DNA from: CAYHCE01 sp964355015
GTDB taxonomy: Bacteria > Cyanobacteriota > Cyanobacteriia > PCC-6307 > Cyanobiaceae
DNA length: 64,000 nucleotides
Assembly (NCBI GenBank): GCA_964355015.1
Contig: CAYHCE010000004.1
Span: forward strand, 1-64,000
Direction of reading: 5' to 3'
Below, one piece after another: positions 16,495-24,482 of this stretch; the stretch's first letter is position 1, and the number at the start of each line of letters is the position of its first letter. The notes under the pieces are model-generated. The model was not told where the DNA came from. It was given only the letters and a program-made list of their open reading frames with translations, and made no database searches. A program made the translations under genes and the position numbers.

Positions 16495-16524
16495 CGCGTC
16501 AGCCGGTGCCGCGTCAGCCGGTGC
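16495..16524. repeat. 15-bp perfect tandem repeat
   Basis: Two exact head-to-tail copies of CGCGTCAGCCGGTGC (16495-16509 and 16510-16524) lie between arsJ and the broken toxin gene. In the minus frame that ends at the TGA overlapping the toxin start they would encode an APADA-type low-complexity tail. The surrounding 16469-16617 has no convincing gene. Confidence 0.75.
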
Positions 16525-16617
16525 CTTGATGGCGGGACAGTCGCTTCGCCAGAAGGGTTCGAACAGACTCGCCTCGCAGGTTGCGGCCTCGGGGCACCAG
16601 CCGCGCCACCGTGCGAC

Positions 16618-17871
16618 TCATGCCGCCTCGAGCTCCTGCCGCAGCGGCCGCGGCAGTTTCAGGCTGCTCAGCCACGACAGCCCCACCAGCAGCGCCGAGC
16701 ACCAGAGGCAGGCCTGCATCCCCCCCACCAGGAACACCCCCCCCGAGAGGAGCGTTCCCAGCAGCCGGCCGCCGGCGTTGGCCATGTAATAGAAGCCCAC
16801 GTTGAGGCTCACCGATTCGGCATCGGTATAGGCCAGCACCATGTAGCTGTGGATGGAGGAATTCATCGCGAACACGGCCCCGAAGGCCGTCAGCCCCACC
16901 ACGATCGCCACCCCCGGGTGGGCCGCCTGGCGCCAGAGCGCCACGGCGATCAGGGCCGGAATGGCCGTGAGCAGGGCGCTCCAGAACTGCACCGCCGAGG
17001 GGCCCGGTGGGCCGCTGCGGCCCCAGGCCCGGCGCAGGGCCGGGGCCGAGCCCTGGATGATCCCGTAGCCGATCACCCACAGGCCCATGAATCCGCCCAC
17101 CTCCCAGAACCGCCAGCCCAGGGCGGCTTCCAGGAACACCGGCAGGGCCACCACGAACCACACGTCGCGGGCACCGAACAGGAAGAAGCGGGCCAGCGAG
17201 AGGATGTTGATGCCGGCGCTCTTGGAAAACAGGGCCGAGAAACCCGGCTTCTGCTTCATCTTGCCGATCTCGCCAGGCAGCACCAGGGTGCCGAGCAGGG
17301 CGAGGAACAGCCCACCGGCCATGGCCGCCACGGAGGCGGAAAAGCCCACGGTGGTGAGCAGCACGCCGCCCAGAAAGAAGCCCACCCCCTTGAGAGCGTT
17401 CTTGGAGCCGGTGAGGAGTGCCACCCAGCGAAACAGTTGCTGCTCCCCTTGGCTGTGATCGTCCGGGGTTTCGGGCACCACGGTCTTGATGGCGCTCTTG
17501 GCACTCATCTTGTTGAGGTCCTTGGCGATGCCACTGATCGCCTGGGCCGCCATCACATAGAGCAGCGAGAACAGGCGCGGCCAGCTGGCCGACACCGGCA
17601 CCAGCATCAGCAGGGCCGCGATCTGCAGCACCAGGCCGGCCCAGAGGGTGAGCCGCAGGCCGAAACGGGCCCCCAGCCAGCCGCCGTAGAGGTTGGTGAC
17701 GATGCCGAAGAACTCGTAGAACAGAAACAGGAAGGCGATCTCCAGGGTGGAGTAGCCGAGCTGGTGGAAGTGGAACACCACCAGCATGCGCAGGGCGCCA
17801 TCGGTGAGGGTGAAGGTCCAGTACGAAGCGGTGACGACCGCGTACTGCTGCAGCGCCGTGAGCTGCTTCAT
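16618..17871 (-). CDS. arsJ: ArsJ-type organoarsenical efflux permease (MFS)
   Basis: A 417-aa major facilitator protein with about 12 hydrophobic segments, starting MKQLTALQQYAVVTASYWTFTLTDGALRMLV. ArsJ exports 1-arseno-3-phosphoglycerate formed by a partner GAPDH from arsenate and glyceraldehyde-3-phosphate, giving arsenate resistance without reduction. The identification rests on sequence feel plus context: its ATG overlaps the GAPDH stop (ATGA), and the pair is divergent from arsR-acr3 across a palindromic operator. Confidence 0.9.
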   Translation of the reverse strand: MKQLTALQQYAVVTASYWTFTLTDGALRMLVVFHFHQLGYSTLEIAFLFLFYEFFGIVTNLYGGWLGARFGLRLTLWAGLVLQIAALLMLVPVSASWPRLFSLLYVMAAQAISGIAKDLNKMSAKSAIKTVVPETPDDHSQGEQQLFRWVALLTGSKNALKGVGFFLGGVLLTTVGFSASVAAMAGGLFLALLGTLVLPGEIGKMKQKPGFSALFSKSAGINILSLARFFLFGARDVWFVVALPVFLEAALGWRFWEVGGFMGLWVIGYGIIQGSAPALRRAWGRSGPPGPSAVQFWSALLTAIPALIAVALWRQAAHPGVAIVVGLTAFGAVFAMNSSIHSYMVLAYTDAESVSLNVGFYYMANAGGRLLGTLLSGGVFLVGGMQACLWCSALLVGLSWLSSLKLPRPLRQELEAA

Positions 17872-18899
17872 GGGGCGGCACCCTCGCAGGCAGCCACATG
17901 GCAGGCCAGATCGGCCAGGCGGCAGCTGTAGCCCCACTCGTTGTCGTACCAGGCGTAGACCTTGAGCTGGGTGCCGTTCACGACCAGCGTGGAGAGGCCA
18001 TCGACGATGGCGCTGCGGGGGTCGTTCACGTAGTCGATCGACACCAGCGGCCGGGTTTCGACGCCGAGAATTCCCTGCAGGGACCCGCTGGCGGCCGCCG
18101 CGAAGGCGGCGTTCACCTGCTCGGCGCTCACCTCCTGCTTCAGCTCGAACACCGCATCGGTGAGGGAGGCATTGAGCAGCGGCACGCGAATGGCGTGGCC
18201 GTTGAGCTTGCCGGCCAGCTCGGGGAAGATCATCCCGATCGCCCGCGCCGAGCCGGTGGTGGTGGGGATCAGGGACTGCAGGCAGGAGCGGGCCCGGCGC
18301 AGATCGCTCCTGAAGCCATCCACCACCACCTGGGTGTTGGTCACGTCATGCAGGGTGGTGATCGAGCCGTGGCGGATCCCGAAGGTCTCGTGCACTACCT
18401 GCACCACCGGCGCCAGGCAGTTGGTGGTGCAGGAGGCGGCGGTGAGCAGGCGGTGGCGGGCCGGATCGTAGAGCTGGTGGTTGATGCCGAACACCACGTT
18501 GAGGGCCTCCTCGCCGGCGATCACCCCCTTCACCGGGCAGGCCACGATCACCCGCTTCAGGCCCGGCAAGGCGAAGTAAGGCTCGAGGGTTTCGGGCGTC
18601 TTGAACTTGCCGCTGCATTCGAGCACCAGGTCCACGCCGGCCTCAAGCCAGGGAACGGCGGTGGGATCCTTGTGCCGGCTGTAGCCCACGGACTGGCCCG
18701 CCACACGGAAGCCCGCTCCGCCCGCTTCCACTGCCTCGGGCCAGCGGCCATGCACGGAGTCGAACTCCAGCAGGTGGGCAGCGGCGGCGGCATCACCGGC
18801 CGGGTCGTTGACCTGCACCAGGGCGATGCCGGGGCGGCCCCAGAGGGCGCGGAAAACCAGGCGGCCGATGCGACCGAAGCCGTTGATGCCGATCTTCAT
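17868..18899 (-). CDS. ars-cluster glyceraldehyde-3-phosphate dehydrogenase
   Basis: A 343-aa NAD-dependent GAPDH beginning MKIGINGFGRIGRLVFRA (Rossmann GxGxxG). The catalytic cysteine is at 157 in ASCTTNC, followed by an active-site His region and VYAWYDNEWGYS near the C-terminus. Coupling to arsJ indicates the arsenic-specific paralogue, which makes 1-arseno-3-phosphoglycerate when arsenate replaces phosphate. The housekeeping gap genes should lie elsewhere. The start at 18899 is preferred over 18926 because MKIGINGFGRIGR is the canonical N-terminus. Confidence 0.92.
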   Translation of the reverse strand: MKIGINGFGRIGRLVFRALWGRPGIALVQVNDPAGDAAAAAHLLEFDSVHGRWPEAVEAGGAGFRVAGQSVGYSRHKDPTAVPWLEAGVDLVLECSGKFKTPETLEPYFALPGLKRVIVACPVKGVIAGEEALNVVFGINHQLYDPARHRLLTAASCTTNCLAPVVQVVHETFGIRHGSITTLHDVTNTQVVVDGFRSDLRRARSCLQSLIPTTTGSARAIGMIFPELAGKLNGHAIRVPLLNASLTDAVFELKQEVSAEQVNAAFAAAASGSLQGILGVETRPLVSIDYVNDPRSAIVDGLSTLVVNGTQLKVYAWYDNEWGYSCRLADLACHVAACEGAAP

Positions 18900-18924
18900 C
18901 CGGAGAGCACGCGGTGCGCCGAAC

Positions 18925-18948
18925 ATAGATCAACTAGAGTTGATCTAT
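18925..18948. promoter_or_regulatory. ArsR operator, perfect palindrome
   Basis: An exact inverted repeat, ATAGATCAACT-AG-AGTTGATCTAT, fills the gap between the divergent GAPDH-arsJ and arsR-acr3 units. It lies 25 bp upstream of the GAPDH start and 17 bp upstream of arsR. It is AT-rich in a GC-rich region and has the form of ArsR/SmtB operators, so one site probably represses both arms until metalloid binds ArsR. Confidence 0.88.
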
Positions 18949-18965
18949 TAGGCGTTGCCGATCAC

Positions 18966-19286
18966 ATGGGCGTCGCCCGTGCTCCTCTCCCGTCCGACCA
19001 GGCCCGAGCGCTGCTCAAGGCCCTCGCCGATCCGCTGCGCCTGCGGGTGATCGAGGCCCTCGGCGGCGGCGAGCGTTGCGTCTGCGATCTCACCGCCGAT
19101 CTCGGCCTGGCCCAGTCGAAGCTCTCCTTCCACCTCAAGGTGCTCAAGGAGGCGGGGCTTCTGGCCGATCGGCAGGAGGGCCGCTGGATCTACTACGGCC
19201 TGCGCCCCGAAGCCATCGATGCCCTGCGCGGTTGGCTGGCGGAGCTGGGCGCCCAGTGCAGCAAGCCCGCCACCTCCTGCCCGTGA
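18966..19286 (+). CDS. arsR: ArsR family metalloid-responsive repressor
   Basis: A 106-aa winged-helix protein. The first helix region DQARALLKALADPLRLRVIEAL leads into ERCVCDLTADLGLAQSKLSFHLKVLKEAGLL. Cys38 and Cys40 in the CVC sequence form the classical As(III)-binding site on the recognition helix. The C-terminal Cys98 and Cys105 could add a third ligand. The ATG at 18966 follows the palindromic operator, and the stop overlaps the acr3 GTG (GTGA). Expected to act by autorepression and derepression with arsenite or antimonite. Confidence 0.94.
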   Translation: MGVARAPLPSDQARALLKALADPLRLRVIEALGGGERCVCDLTADLGLAQSKLSFHLKVLKEAGLLADRQEGRWIYYGLRPEAIDALRGWLAELGAQCSKPATSCP

Positions 19287-20413
19287 GCGGCCCAGCCCCC
19301 GAAGAGAGCGCCGTGCTGGCAAGGCTATCCCTGCTGGATCGGTTCCTGCCGCTGTGGATCCTGCTGGCCATGGCCGGGGGACTGCTGCTGGGTCGCTTCT
19401 TCCCCGCCATCCAGGGGCTGCTGGATGCCGTGAGGATCGGCAACACCTCCCTGCCGATCGCCATGGGGCTGCTGTTGATGATGTATCCGGTGCTGGCGAA
19501 GGTGCACTACGAGGAGCTGGGCCGCGTGGTGCGCGATCGGCGCTTGCTGCGGCTTTCCTTGCTGCTGGTCTGGGGCCTGGGTCCGGCGCTGATGTTCGCC
19601 CTGGCCTGGATCTTTCTTCCGGGTCAGCCGGCGTTCCGCACCGGGCTGATCCTGATCGGGCTGGCCCCCTGCATCGCCATGGTGCTGATCTGGATCGATC
19701 TGGCCCAAGGGGATCGGGAGGCGGCCGCCCTGCTGGTGGCGATCAATTCGATCGTGCAGGTGCTGGCCTATGCCCTGCTCGGCGGCTTCTACCTCAAGAT
19801 CCTGCCCGGCTGGCTGGGCCTGGCCACCGAAGACGTGGCTTTCTCGATGGCGGAGATCGCCAGGGCGGTGCTGGTCTTTCTGGGGCTTCCCCTGCTGGCG
19901 GGCTACCTCACCCGCCGGATCGGCCTGCGCCTCAAGGGCCCCCGCTGGTACGAGCAGCGCTTCATCCCCTGGATCAGCCCCTTCGCCCTCTACGGCCTGC
20001 TGTTCACGATCGTGGTGATGTTCGCCCTGCAGGGGCAGGCGATCACCTCCGATCCGCTCACGGTGGCCAGCGTGGCCGTGCCGTTGGTGCTCTATTTCGC
20101 GATCATGTGGAGCACGGCCTTCGCGGTGGGCCGCCGCAGCGGGCTCAGCTACCCGAAAACGGCCACCCTGGCCTTCACCGCCGCAGGCAACAACTTCGAG
20201 CTGGCCATCGCCGTGAGCATCAGTGTCTGGGGCGTCAGCTCCCGCCAGGCCCTGGCCGGGGTGATCGGCCCCCTGATCGAGGTGCCGGTGCTGGTGGCGC
20301 TGGTGTACGTGTCGTTGTGGCTGCGGGGGCTCACACCCCCTTGGGCAGCACCAGTTCCATCACCGCGCCGCCGTCTGGATGATTGCGGCCCTGGACCCGG
20401 CCGCCATGGGTGA
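19283..20413 (+). CDS. acr3: ACR3-type arsenite efflux transporter
   Basis: A 376-aa protein with about ten membrane segments. The conserved TM4 cysteine is Cys130 in GLAPCIAMVLIW, and the ACR3 signature FTAAGNNFELAIAV is near residue 300. It exports arsenite by antiport. GTG 19283 overlaps the arsR stop, so it is translated with the regulator. Its last 83 bp overlap the 3' end of phoR on the opposite strand, and the C-terminal tail (PSPRRRLDDCGPGPGRHG) is probably an extension created by this overlap. Confidence 0.92.
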   Translation: MSGPAPEESAVLARLSLLDRFLPLWILLAMAGGLLLGRFFPAIQGLLDAVRIGNTSLPIAMGLLLMMYPVLAKVHYEELGRVVRDRRLLRLSLLLVWGLGPALMFALAWIFLPGQPAFRTGLILIGLAPCIAMVLIWIDLAQGDREAAALLVAINSIVQVLAYALLGGFYLKILPGWLGLATEDVAFSMAEIARAVLVFLGLPLLAGYLTRRIGLRLKGPRWYEQRFIPWISPFALYGLLFTIVVMFALQGQAITSDPLTVASVAVPLVLYFAIMWSTAFAVGRRSGLSYPKTATLAFTAAGNNFELAIAVSISVWGVSSRQALAGVIGPLIEVPVLVALVYVSLWLRGLTPPWAAPVPSPRRRLDDCGPGPGRHG

Positions 20414-21458
20414 GGGCGATCTGCTGCACGATCGCCAACCCCAGACCGCTGCCGGCCCGGTTGCTGCGCATCCGGGAAGGATCGCCGCGGTAGAAGCGCT
20501 CGAACATGTGAGCGAGGTCGTCCTCGCTGAGGCCGGGGCCGTGATCGCGCACCTCCAGCACCCACCACAGACCGCTCGTGCTCACGCTCAGCTCCACCAC
20601 ACCACCATCGGGGCTGTAGCGCAGGGCGTTGTCGAACAGGTTGAGCAGGGCCCGGTGCAGCCGGGAGGCGTCACCCCGCAGCAGTCTCGGGAAGCGATCG
20701 GGAACGGTCAGTTCGACGCCGCGGCGCTCGGCCAGAGGCCGCAGGCTGCTCCAGGCAGCTTGCGCCAGTTCGCAGAGGTCGAGCACCTCATAGCGCCGCT
20801 CATCGCGGGGCAGGCTGTTTTCCAGGCGCGAGAGTTCGAGCAGGTCACCCACCAGGCTTTGCAGCCGTTGCAGTTCCCGCTGCAGCCGCTGCACCAGCAC
20901 GGCATTGCCGCTGGTCACCTGGGCGGCCAGGCTGTCACCCACGAGAATCAGGGCGGTGAGGGGGGTCTTGAGCTCGTGCGCCACATCGCTCACCCAGCGG
21001 CTCTGCTGCTCGAGCTGAGATTCGAGCGAGCGGCGGCTGCTGATCCAGAGGGCCACCCATCCCTGCTCCCCGGGCAGGAGGAACACCTCGAGCGGCTCGC
21101 TGCCGTGCCGCCACTCCAGCCGCCGTGGCCGCTGATAGCGGGCCACGGCGCGGATCCCCTCCTCCAGCTCGGCCTGCTGGATCACCTCACCGAAGCGCTG
21201 GTCGAGCGCCTGCCGGTCGGCAGGAATCTGCAGGAGCCGCTCGGCCCTGGGGTTGATCGCCCGGATCCGCAGCTGGCGATCAAGCACCAGCCAGCCCTGG
21301 GGCGCGGCCTCGAACCAGGCCAGCAGCTGCAGCCGGCCGAGGCCGGCTGCCGTCGTGGCGGAGGGCGGAGCCTTGCCCTCGCGGAGGCGGCGACGTCCCA
21401 CAAAAGCCAGGCTCCAGCCCAGCAACACTCCCAGGGCGAGAGCCAGCAGGGAGGTCAC
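20331..21458 (-). CDS. phoR: phosphate sensor histidine kinase PhoR
   Basis: A 375-aa membrane-anchored kinase: N-terminal hydrophobic helix (2-20), a PAS-like segment (GWLVLDRQLRIRAINPRAERLL), and an H-box SDVAHELKTPLTAL with His161. The N-box NLFDNALRYSPDGG and G-boxes DHGPGLS and GSGLGLAIV follow. It starts at GTG 21458, 13 bp after the phoB stop. Together with phoB, the CRP-like gene and pstS this is the phosphate-starvation two-component locus. The kinase overlaps acr3 at its 3' end. Confidence 0.93.
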   Translation of the reverse strand: MTSLLALALGVLLGWSLAFVGRRRLREGKAPPSATTAAGLGRLQLLAWFEAAPQGWLVLDRQLRIRAINPRAERLLQIPADRQALDQRFGEVIQQAELEEGIRAVARYQRPRRLEWRHGSEPLEVFLLPGEQGWVALWISSRRSLESQLEQQSRWVSDVAHELKTPLTALILVGDSLAAQVTSGNAVLVQRLQRELQRLQSLVGDLLELSRLENSLPRDERRYEVLDLCELAQAAWSSLRPLAERRGVELTVPDRFPRLLRGDASRLHRALLNLFDNALRYSPDGGVVELSVSTSGLWWVLEVRDHGPGLSEDDLAHMFERFYRGDPSRMRSNRAGSGLGLAIVQQIALTHGGRVQGRNHPDGGAVMELVLPKGV

Positions 21459-21471
21459 GCAGGAGCCCCCT

Positions 21472-22194
21472 TCAACCGAAGCGGTAGCCGAAGCCGCGCA
21501 CGGTGAGGATGTGCTCCGGGGCGGAAGGATTGGCTTCGAGCTTTTCGCGCAGCCAGCGGATGTGCACGTCCACCGTCTTGGTGTCCACGACGTAATCGGT
21601 GCCCCAGACCTGATCGATCAGCTGGTTGCGGCTCCAGACTCGGCCGGGGTTCTGCATGAAGAACTCCAGCAGCCGGTACTCCTTCGGCGAGAGATTCACG
21701 TTCACGCCGTGGCGGGTGACGCGGAACTCGTCGGGGAAGAGGGTGAGCTCGGCATGGCTGAGCACTTCGCCGACCGGAAAGCGATCGGTGCTCTGCTGGG
21801 AGCGACGCAGCAGGGCCCGGCAGCGGGCCACCAGCTCCCGCAGGCCGAAGGGCTTGACCAGGTAGTCGTCGGCGCCGAGCTCCAGGCCGAGCACGCGATC
21901 GGTCTCGGTGTCGCGGGCACTCACCATCAGGATCGGCGTCTGCGAGTCGCCGCGCCGCAGGTGCCTGCAGACATCGAGACCGCTGACCCCGGGCAGCATC
22001 AGATCCAGCACCACCAGATCGAAGCCGCTGGCCCCCTGGCGCTGCTGGGCGTCGAGCGCCCGGATCGCCTGGCGGCCATCGGCCGCGCAGGCCACCTCGA
22101 ATCCTTCCTGCTGCAGGGCCTCGGCCAGGGTGGTGCGGATGCCGTCGTCGTCATCGACGATGAGCAGGCGAGGCATGGAGGCGGCAGTGCTCAT
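21472..22194 (-). CDS. phoB: phosphate response regulator PhoB
   Basis: A 240-aa OmpR/PhoB-class regulator. The receiver domain (10-125) has DDDDG acid-pocket residues, phospho-acceptor Asp64 in VVLDLMLPG and the lysine of YLVKPFG. The C-terminal winged helix (about 150-240) has LSPKEYRLLEFFMQNPGRV and TVDVHIRWLREKL. It is expected to bind Pho boxes at pstS and other phosphate genes. It is co-oriented and nearly contiguous with phoR. Confidence 0.93.
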   Translation of the reverse strand: MSTAASMPRLLIVDDDDGIRTTLAEALQQEGFEVACAADGRQAIRALDAQQRQGASGFDLVVLDLMLPGVSGLDVCRHLRRGDSQTPILMVSARDTETDRVLGLELGADDYLVKPFGLRELVARCRALLRRSQQSTDRFPVGEVLSHAELTLFPDEFRVTRHGVNVNLSPKEYRLLEFFMQNPGRVWSRNQLIDQVWGTDYVVDTKTVDVHIRWLREKLEANPSAPEHILTVRGFGYRFG

Positions 22195-22252
22195 GGAGGC
22201 GCAAGCAGAAGCTAGGCCATTCCCGCCGCCGGCCTCGCCTTCCCTTTCCGGT

Positions 22253-22888
22253 TCAGCGGCGCTTGGGGAGATGGCTGATCACCAGATGGCGCTGCTCATC
22301 GATCTGCAGCCAGCCCTCGTCGCGCAGCAGACCGATCACCCGGGTGACGGTGACGCGGGTGGTGGAAAGGGCGCTGGCCAGTTCCTGATGGGTGAGGCGC
22401 AGATTGAGGCGCAACCCCTGATCGCAGGCCTGGCCATACTCCTGGGCGAGCAGCTCGAGGAATCCGCGCACCCGCTCCTCGACGCGGCGCAGGCCGAGCA
22501 GGGCGAGCATGGTTTCGGCCTGGCGGTAACGGCTGATCACCGCCTGCATCATCGCCATGGCCAGATGGGGGACCTGCTCGATCTCGGCGCAGGAAAGGCA
22601 GAGAAGATCCGAATCGCAGAGGGTGAAGGCCTCATAGGCCTGAACGTTGGTGAGCGGCTCGCCAAAGGGCTCGTTCGGCCCCGCCAGGCCCAGCAGCAGG
22701 GGATCGCCATGGATGGTGACCGCCTCCAGCTTCACCATGCCACGCACCACCAGCCAGATGCTGTTCTTGAGCAGCGGGACGGCACTGCCGGCAGTGATAT
22801 GGAGAAGATTGCGGTTCTGGTAGCTCGTTTCCAGCACGTCCCGGATGGCATCACTGCGGCCGGCATCGCGAAAGGGCGTGGAGACCAT
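22253..22888 (-). CDS. ptrA: CRP/FNR-family regulator, PtrA-like
   Basis: A 211-aa regulator with an N-terminal cyclic-nucleotide-binding-like beta roll (about 25-110) and a C-terminal helix-turn-helix (LTHQELASALSTTRVTVTRVIGLLRDEG, about 160-187). In marine Synechococcus a CRP-like protein called PtrA sits in the phosphate regulon next to phoBR and pstS, and the same layout here supports that name. The ATG at 22888 is preferred over a TTG two codons upstream. The ligand is unknown. Confidence 0.8.
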   Translation of the reverse strand: MVSTPFRDAGRSDAIRDVLETSYQNRNLLHITAGSAVPLLKNSIWLVVRGMVKLEAVTIHGDPLLLGLAGPNEPFGEPLTNVQAYEAFTLCDSDLLCLSCAEIEQVPHLAMAMMQAVISRYRQAETMLALLGLRRVEERVRGFLELLAQEYGQACDQGLRLNLRLTHQELASALSTTRVTVTRVIGLLRDEGWLQIDEQRHLVISHLPKRR

Positions 22889-22980
22889 GGCCAATCCTCA
22901 GGGATACCCGCGGACTGTATGGAGGACAACCGACAACGCGGGCAAAGGGGTGATGAGCAGTCGGTTAAGTGTTGGATAAG

Positions 22981-23002
22981 GGGGGAGATTTCACTCTCCC
23001 CC
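22981..23002 (-). terminator. hairpin after pstS
   Basis: A perfect 8-bp stem (GGGGGAGA/TCTCCCCC) with loop TTTCAC lies 33 bp beyond the pstS stop. There is no clear T-run on the minus strand, so it may attenuate or stabilise the pstS mRNA 3' end rather than terminate fully. Confidence 0.45.
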
Positions 23003-23034
23003 TGATCGGTGGATCCGGTGCAACCGGATCAGGC

Positions 23035-24015
23035 TCAGGAGCCGATCTGGCCGATGGCCTTCCTGGAGGCGTCCAGGATGCTCCCCCGCAGCGGCACGTA
23101 ACCCAGGTCATCGGCCTTGCCCTGGGCCTTGGGGCTCAGCAGGAAGGTGAAGGACTGGCGGATCCTGGCGGCCTTGGCACCATTGCCGCTCTTGTAGGCC
23201 AGCACCCAGGTGAGAGTGGAGATAGGATAGCTCTCCGCCCCGGCGGGATTGGGATCCTCACCCGCCAGGTTGGCATCCAGGCGGATGTTGTTGAGAGCCG
23301 CGGCACCGCTCTTGAGGTTGGGGAGCACGAACTTGCCTGCCTTGTTCTGAACGGCGGCGGCCTTGATCGCTCCCTTGACGAACGCCTGGTTGAGATAGCC
23401 GATCGAGCCCGGTGTGTTCTGAATCACACCAGCGACACCCTCATTTCCTTTGCCGCCGACGCCCACCGGCCACTTCACCGCCTTGCCTTCGCCGACCTGG
23501 CTCTTCCAGGCGGGAGAGAAGGAGGAGAGCGAATTGGTGAAGGCGAAGGTGGTGCCGGAGCCATCGGAGCGATGGGCCACGGTGATCTTGCCGGGCTTGC
23601 AGCCCAGTTGCTTCCAGTCGGAAATGGTGCCGAGGAAGACTTCGGCGGCCTGCTTCTGGGTGAGCTTCAGCACGCAGCCGGGCTTGTTGTAGGCGATGGC
23701 GATTGTGCCACCCACCGTGGGCAGCTGCACGACCCCGCGTTTCACCTTGGCGGCGTCCGCGGTGCTGATCGGCTCATCGGTGGCACCGAAATCGACGGTG
23801 CCGGCGATGAACTGGCGCACACCGGCGCCGGAGCCCACGGACTGGTAGTTCACCTGGGGGCCACCGCCGCTGGCCAGATCAGCGAAGGCACGCTGATAGA
23901 AGGGAGCGGGAAAGGTGGCGCCGGCACCATTGATCGCACTCTGTGCCGAGGCGGTGGCGCCGGCGCCGAGGGCGAGGAGGGAACCGAAGACAAGGGCCTT
24001 CTTCGCGAAGGTCAT
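23035..24015 (-). CDS. pstS: periplasmic phosphate-binding protein PstS
   Basis: Substrate-binding protein of the high-affinity Pst phosphate ABC transporter. It is 326 aa: signal peptide KKALVFGSLLALGAGATASA, then the canonical INGAGATFPAPFYQRAF. The phosphate-contact motifs QSVGSGAGVRQF, DFGATDEP and RSDGSGTTFAFTNSL follow. pstC, pstA and pstB are not nearby, so it is a solo copy, common in picocyanobacteria with several pstS genes. It is likely controlled by PhoB. Confidence 0.96.
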   Translation of the reverse strand: MTFAKKALVFGSLLALGAGATASAQSAINGAGATFPAPFYQRAFADLASGGGPQVNYQSVGSGAGVRQFIAGTVDFGATDEPISTADAAKVKRGVVQLPTVGGTIAIAYNKPGCVLKLTQKQAAEVFLGTISDWKQLGCKPGKITVAHRSDGSGTTFAFTNSLSSFSPAWKSQVGEGKAVKWPVGVGGKGNEGVAGVIQNTPGSIGYLNQAFVKGAIKAAAVQNKAGKFVLPNLKSGAAALNNIRLDANLAGEDPNPAGAESYPISTLTWVLAYKSGNGAKAARIRQSFTFLLSPKAQGKADDLGYVPLRGSILDASRKAIGQIGS

Positions 24016-24069
24016 CGGAGCAGCCGTCTGGGTGAGCCCATCACAGTTAGCAACACGACGTCCCCGTTC

Positions 24070-24090
24070 GTGTTATGGCTGGGTTAAGGA
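24070..24090 (-). promoter_or_regulatory. possible Pho box upstream of pstS
   Basis: On the minus strand CTTAACCC, three bases, then CATAACAC form two imperfect copies of the cyanobacterial Pho-box octamer (a CTTAACCT-like repeat), 55-75 bp before the pstS ATG. The second repeat matches weakly and no third copy is clear, so the call is tentative. Confidence 0.35.
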
Positions 24091-24223
24091 GCTGTCAAGA
24101 TCCGATTCGATCACATCCTCATCAGGCAACTCCTGGCGCTTTCTCTAGAGAATCGCCGCTGCCGGGTCGACGAGGGCGGAGACTGGGAACCACACGAGGG
24201 CAGCCAGGAGCCGGGACGCAGCC

Positions 24224-24475
24224 ATGAGCCAGGACTTCGACGACGTCTTCGCCTTTCTCGGCCGCATCGATGCTGATCCCGTGCTGCGCCAGGCACTCAA
24301 TCTGGTGGAGACCGCCGAGGAAGTGGAGAGTCTCGCCCGGCAGTACGGCCACGGGTTCTCCGCCGCCAGCCTGCTGGCCCTGTTCGAGCGCTGCAACGAA
24401 GCCCCCCGGGCGCGCCGCGGTCTGATGGACGAGAAGCTGATCCGTGTGTTCCTGCAACGCGAGCACCTGCGCTGA
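24224..24475 (+). CDS. Nif11-like small protein
   Basis: An 83-aa protein, MSQDFDDVFAFLGRIDADPV then LRQALNLVETAEEVESLARQ, YGHGFSAASLLALFERCN. The pattern 'phe-leu x arg-ile x x asp-pro x leu ... ala-x-x-val x x leu-ala ... gly ... phe' matches Nif11 domains, known as leader-peptide domains of cyanobacterial RiPPs and as stand-alone proteins. No Gly-Gly cleavage site with a Cys-rich core follows, so a RiPP precursor role is not evident. It is divergent from pstS and 7 bp before the ParB-like gene. Confidence 0.6.
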   Translation: MSQDFDDVFAFLGRIDADPVLRQALNLVETAEEVESLARQYGHGFSAASLLALFERCNEAPRARRGLMDEKLIRVFLQREHLR

Positions 24476-24482
24476 GCCTCCG

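Noticed and set aside
16514..16621. 35-aa minus-strand frame beginning at the arsJ stop (ATGA)
   Set aside because: The overlap geometry is attractive and an antitoxin was considered, but the sequence is short, arginine-rich and not like known antitoxin families, and the region is decayed.
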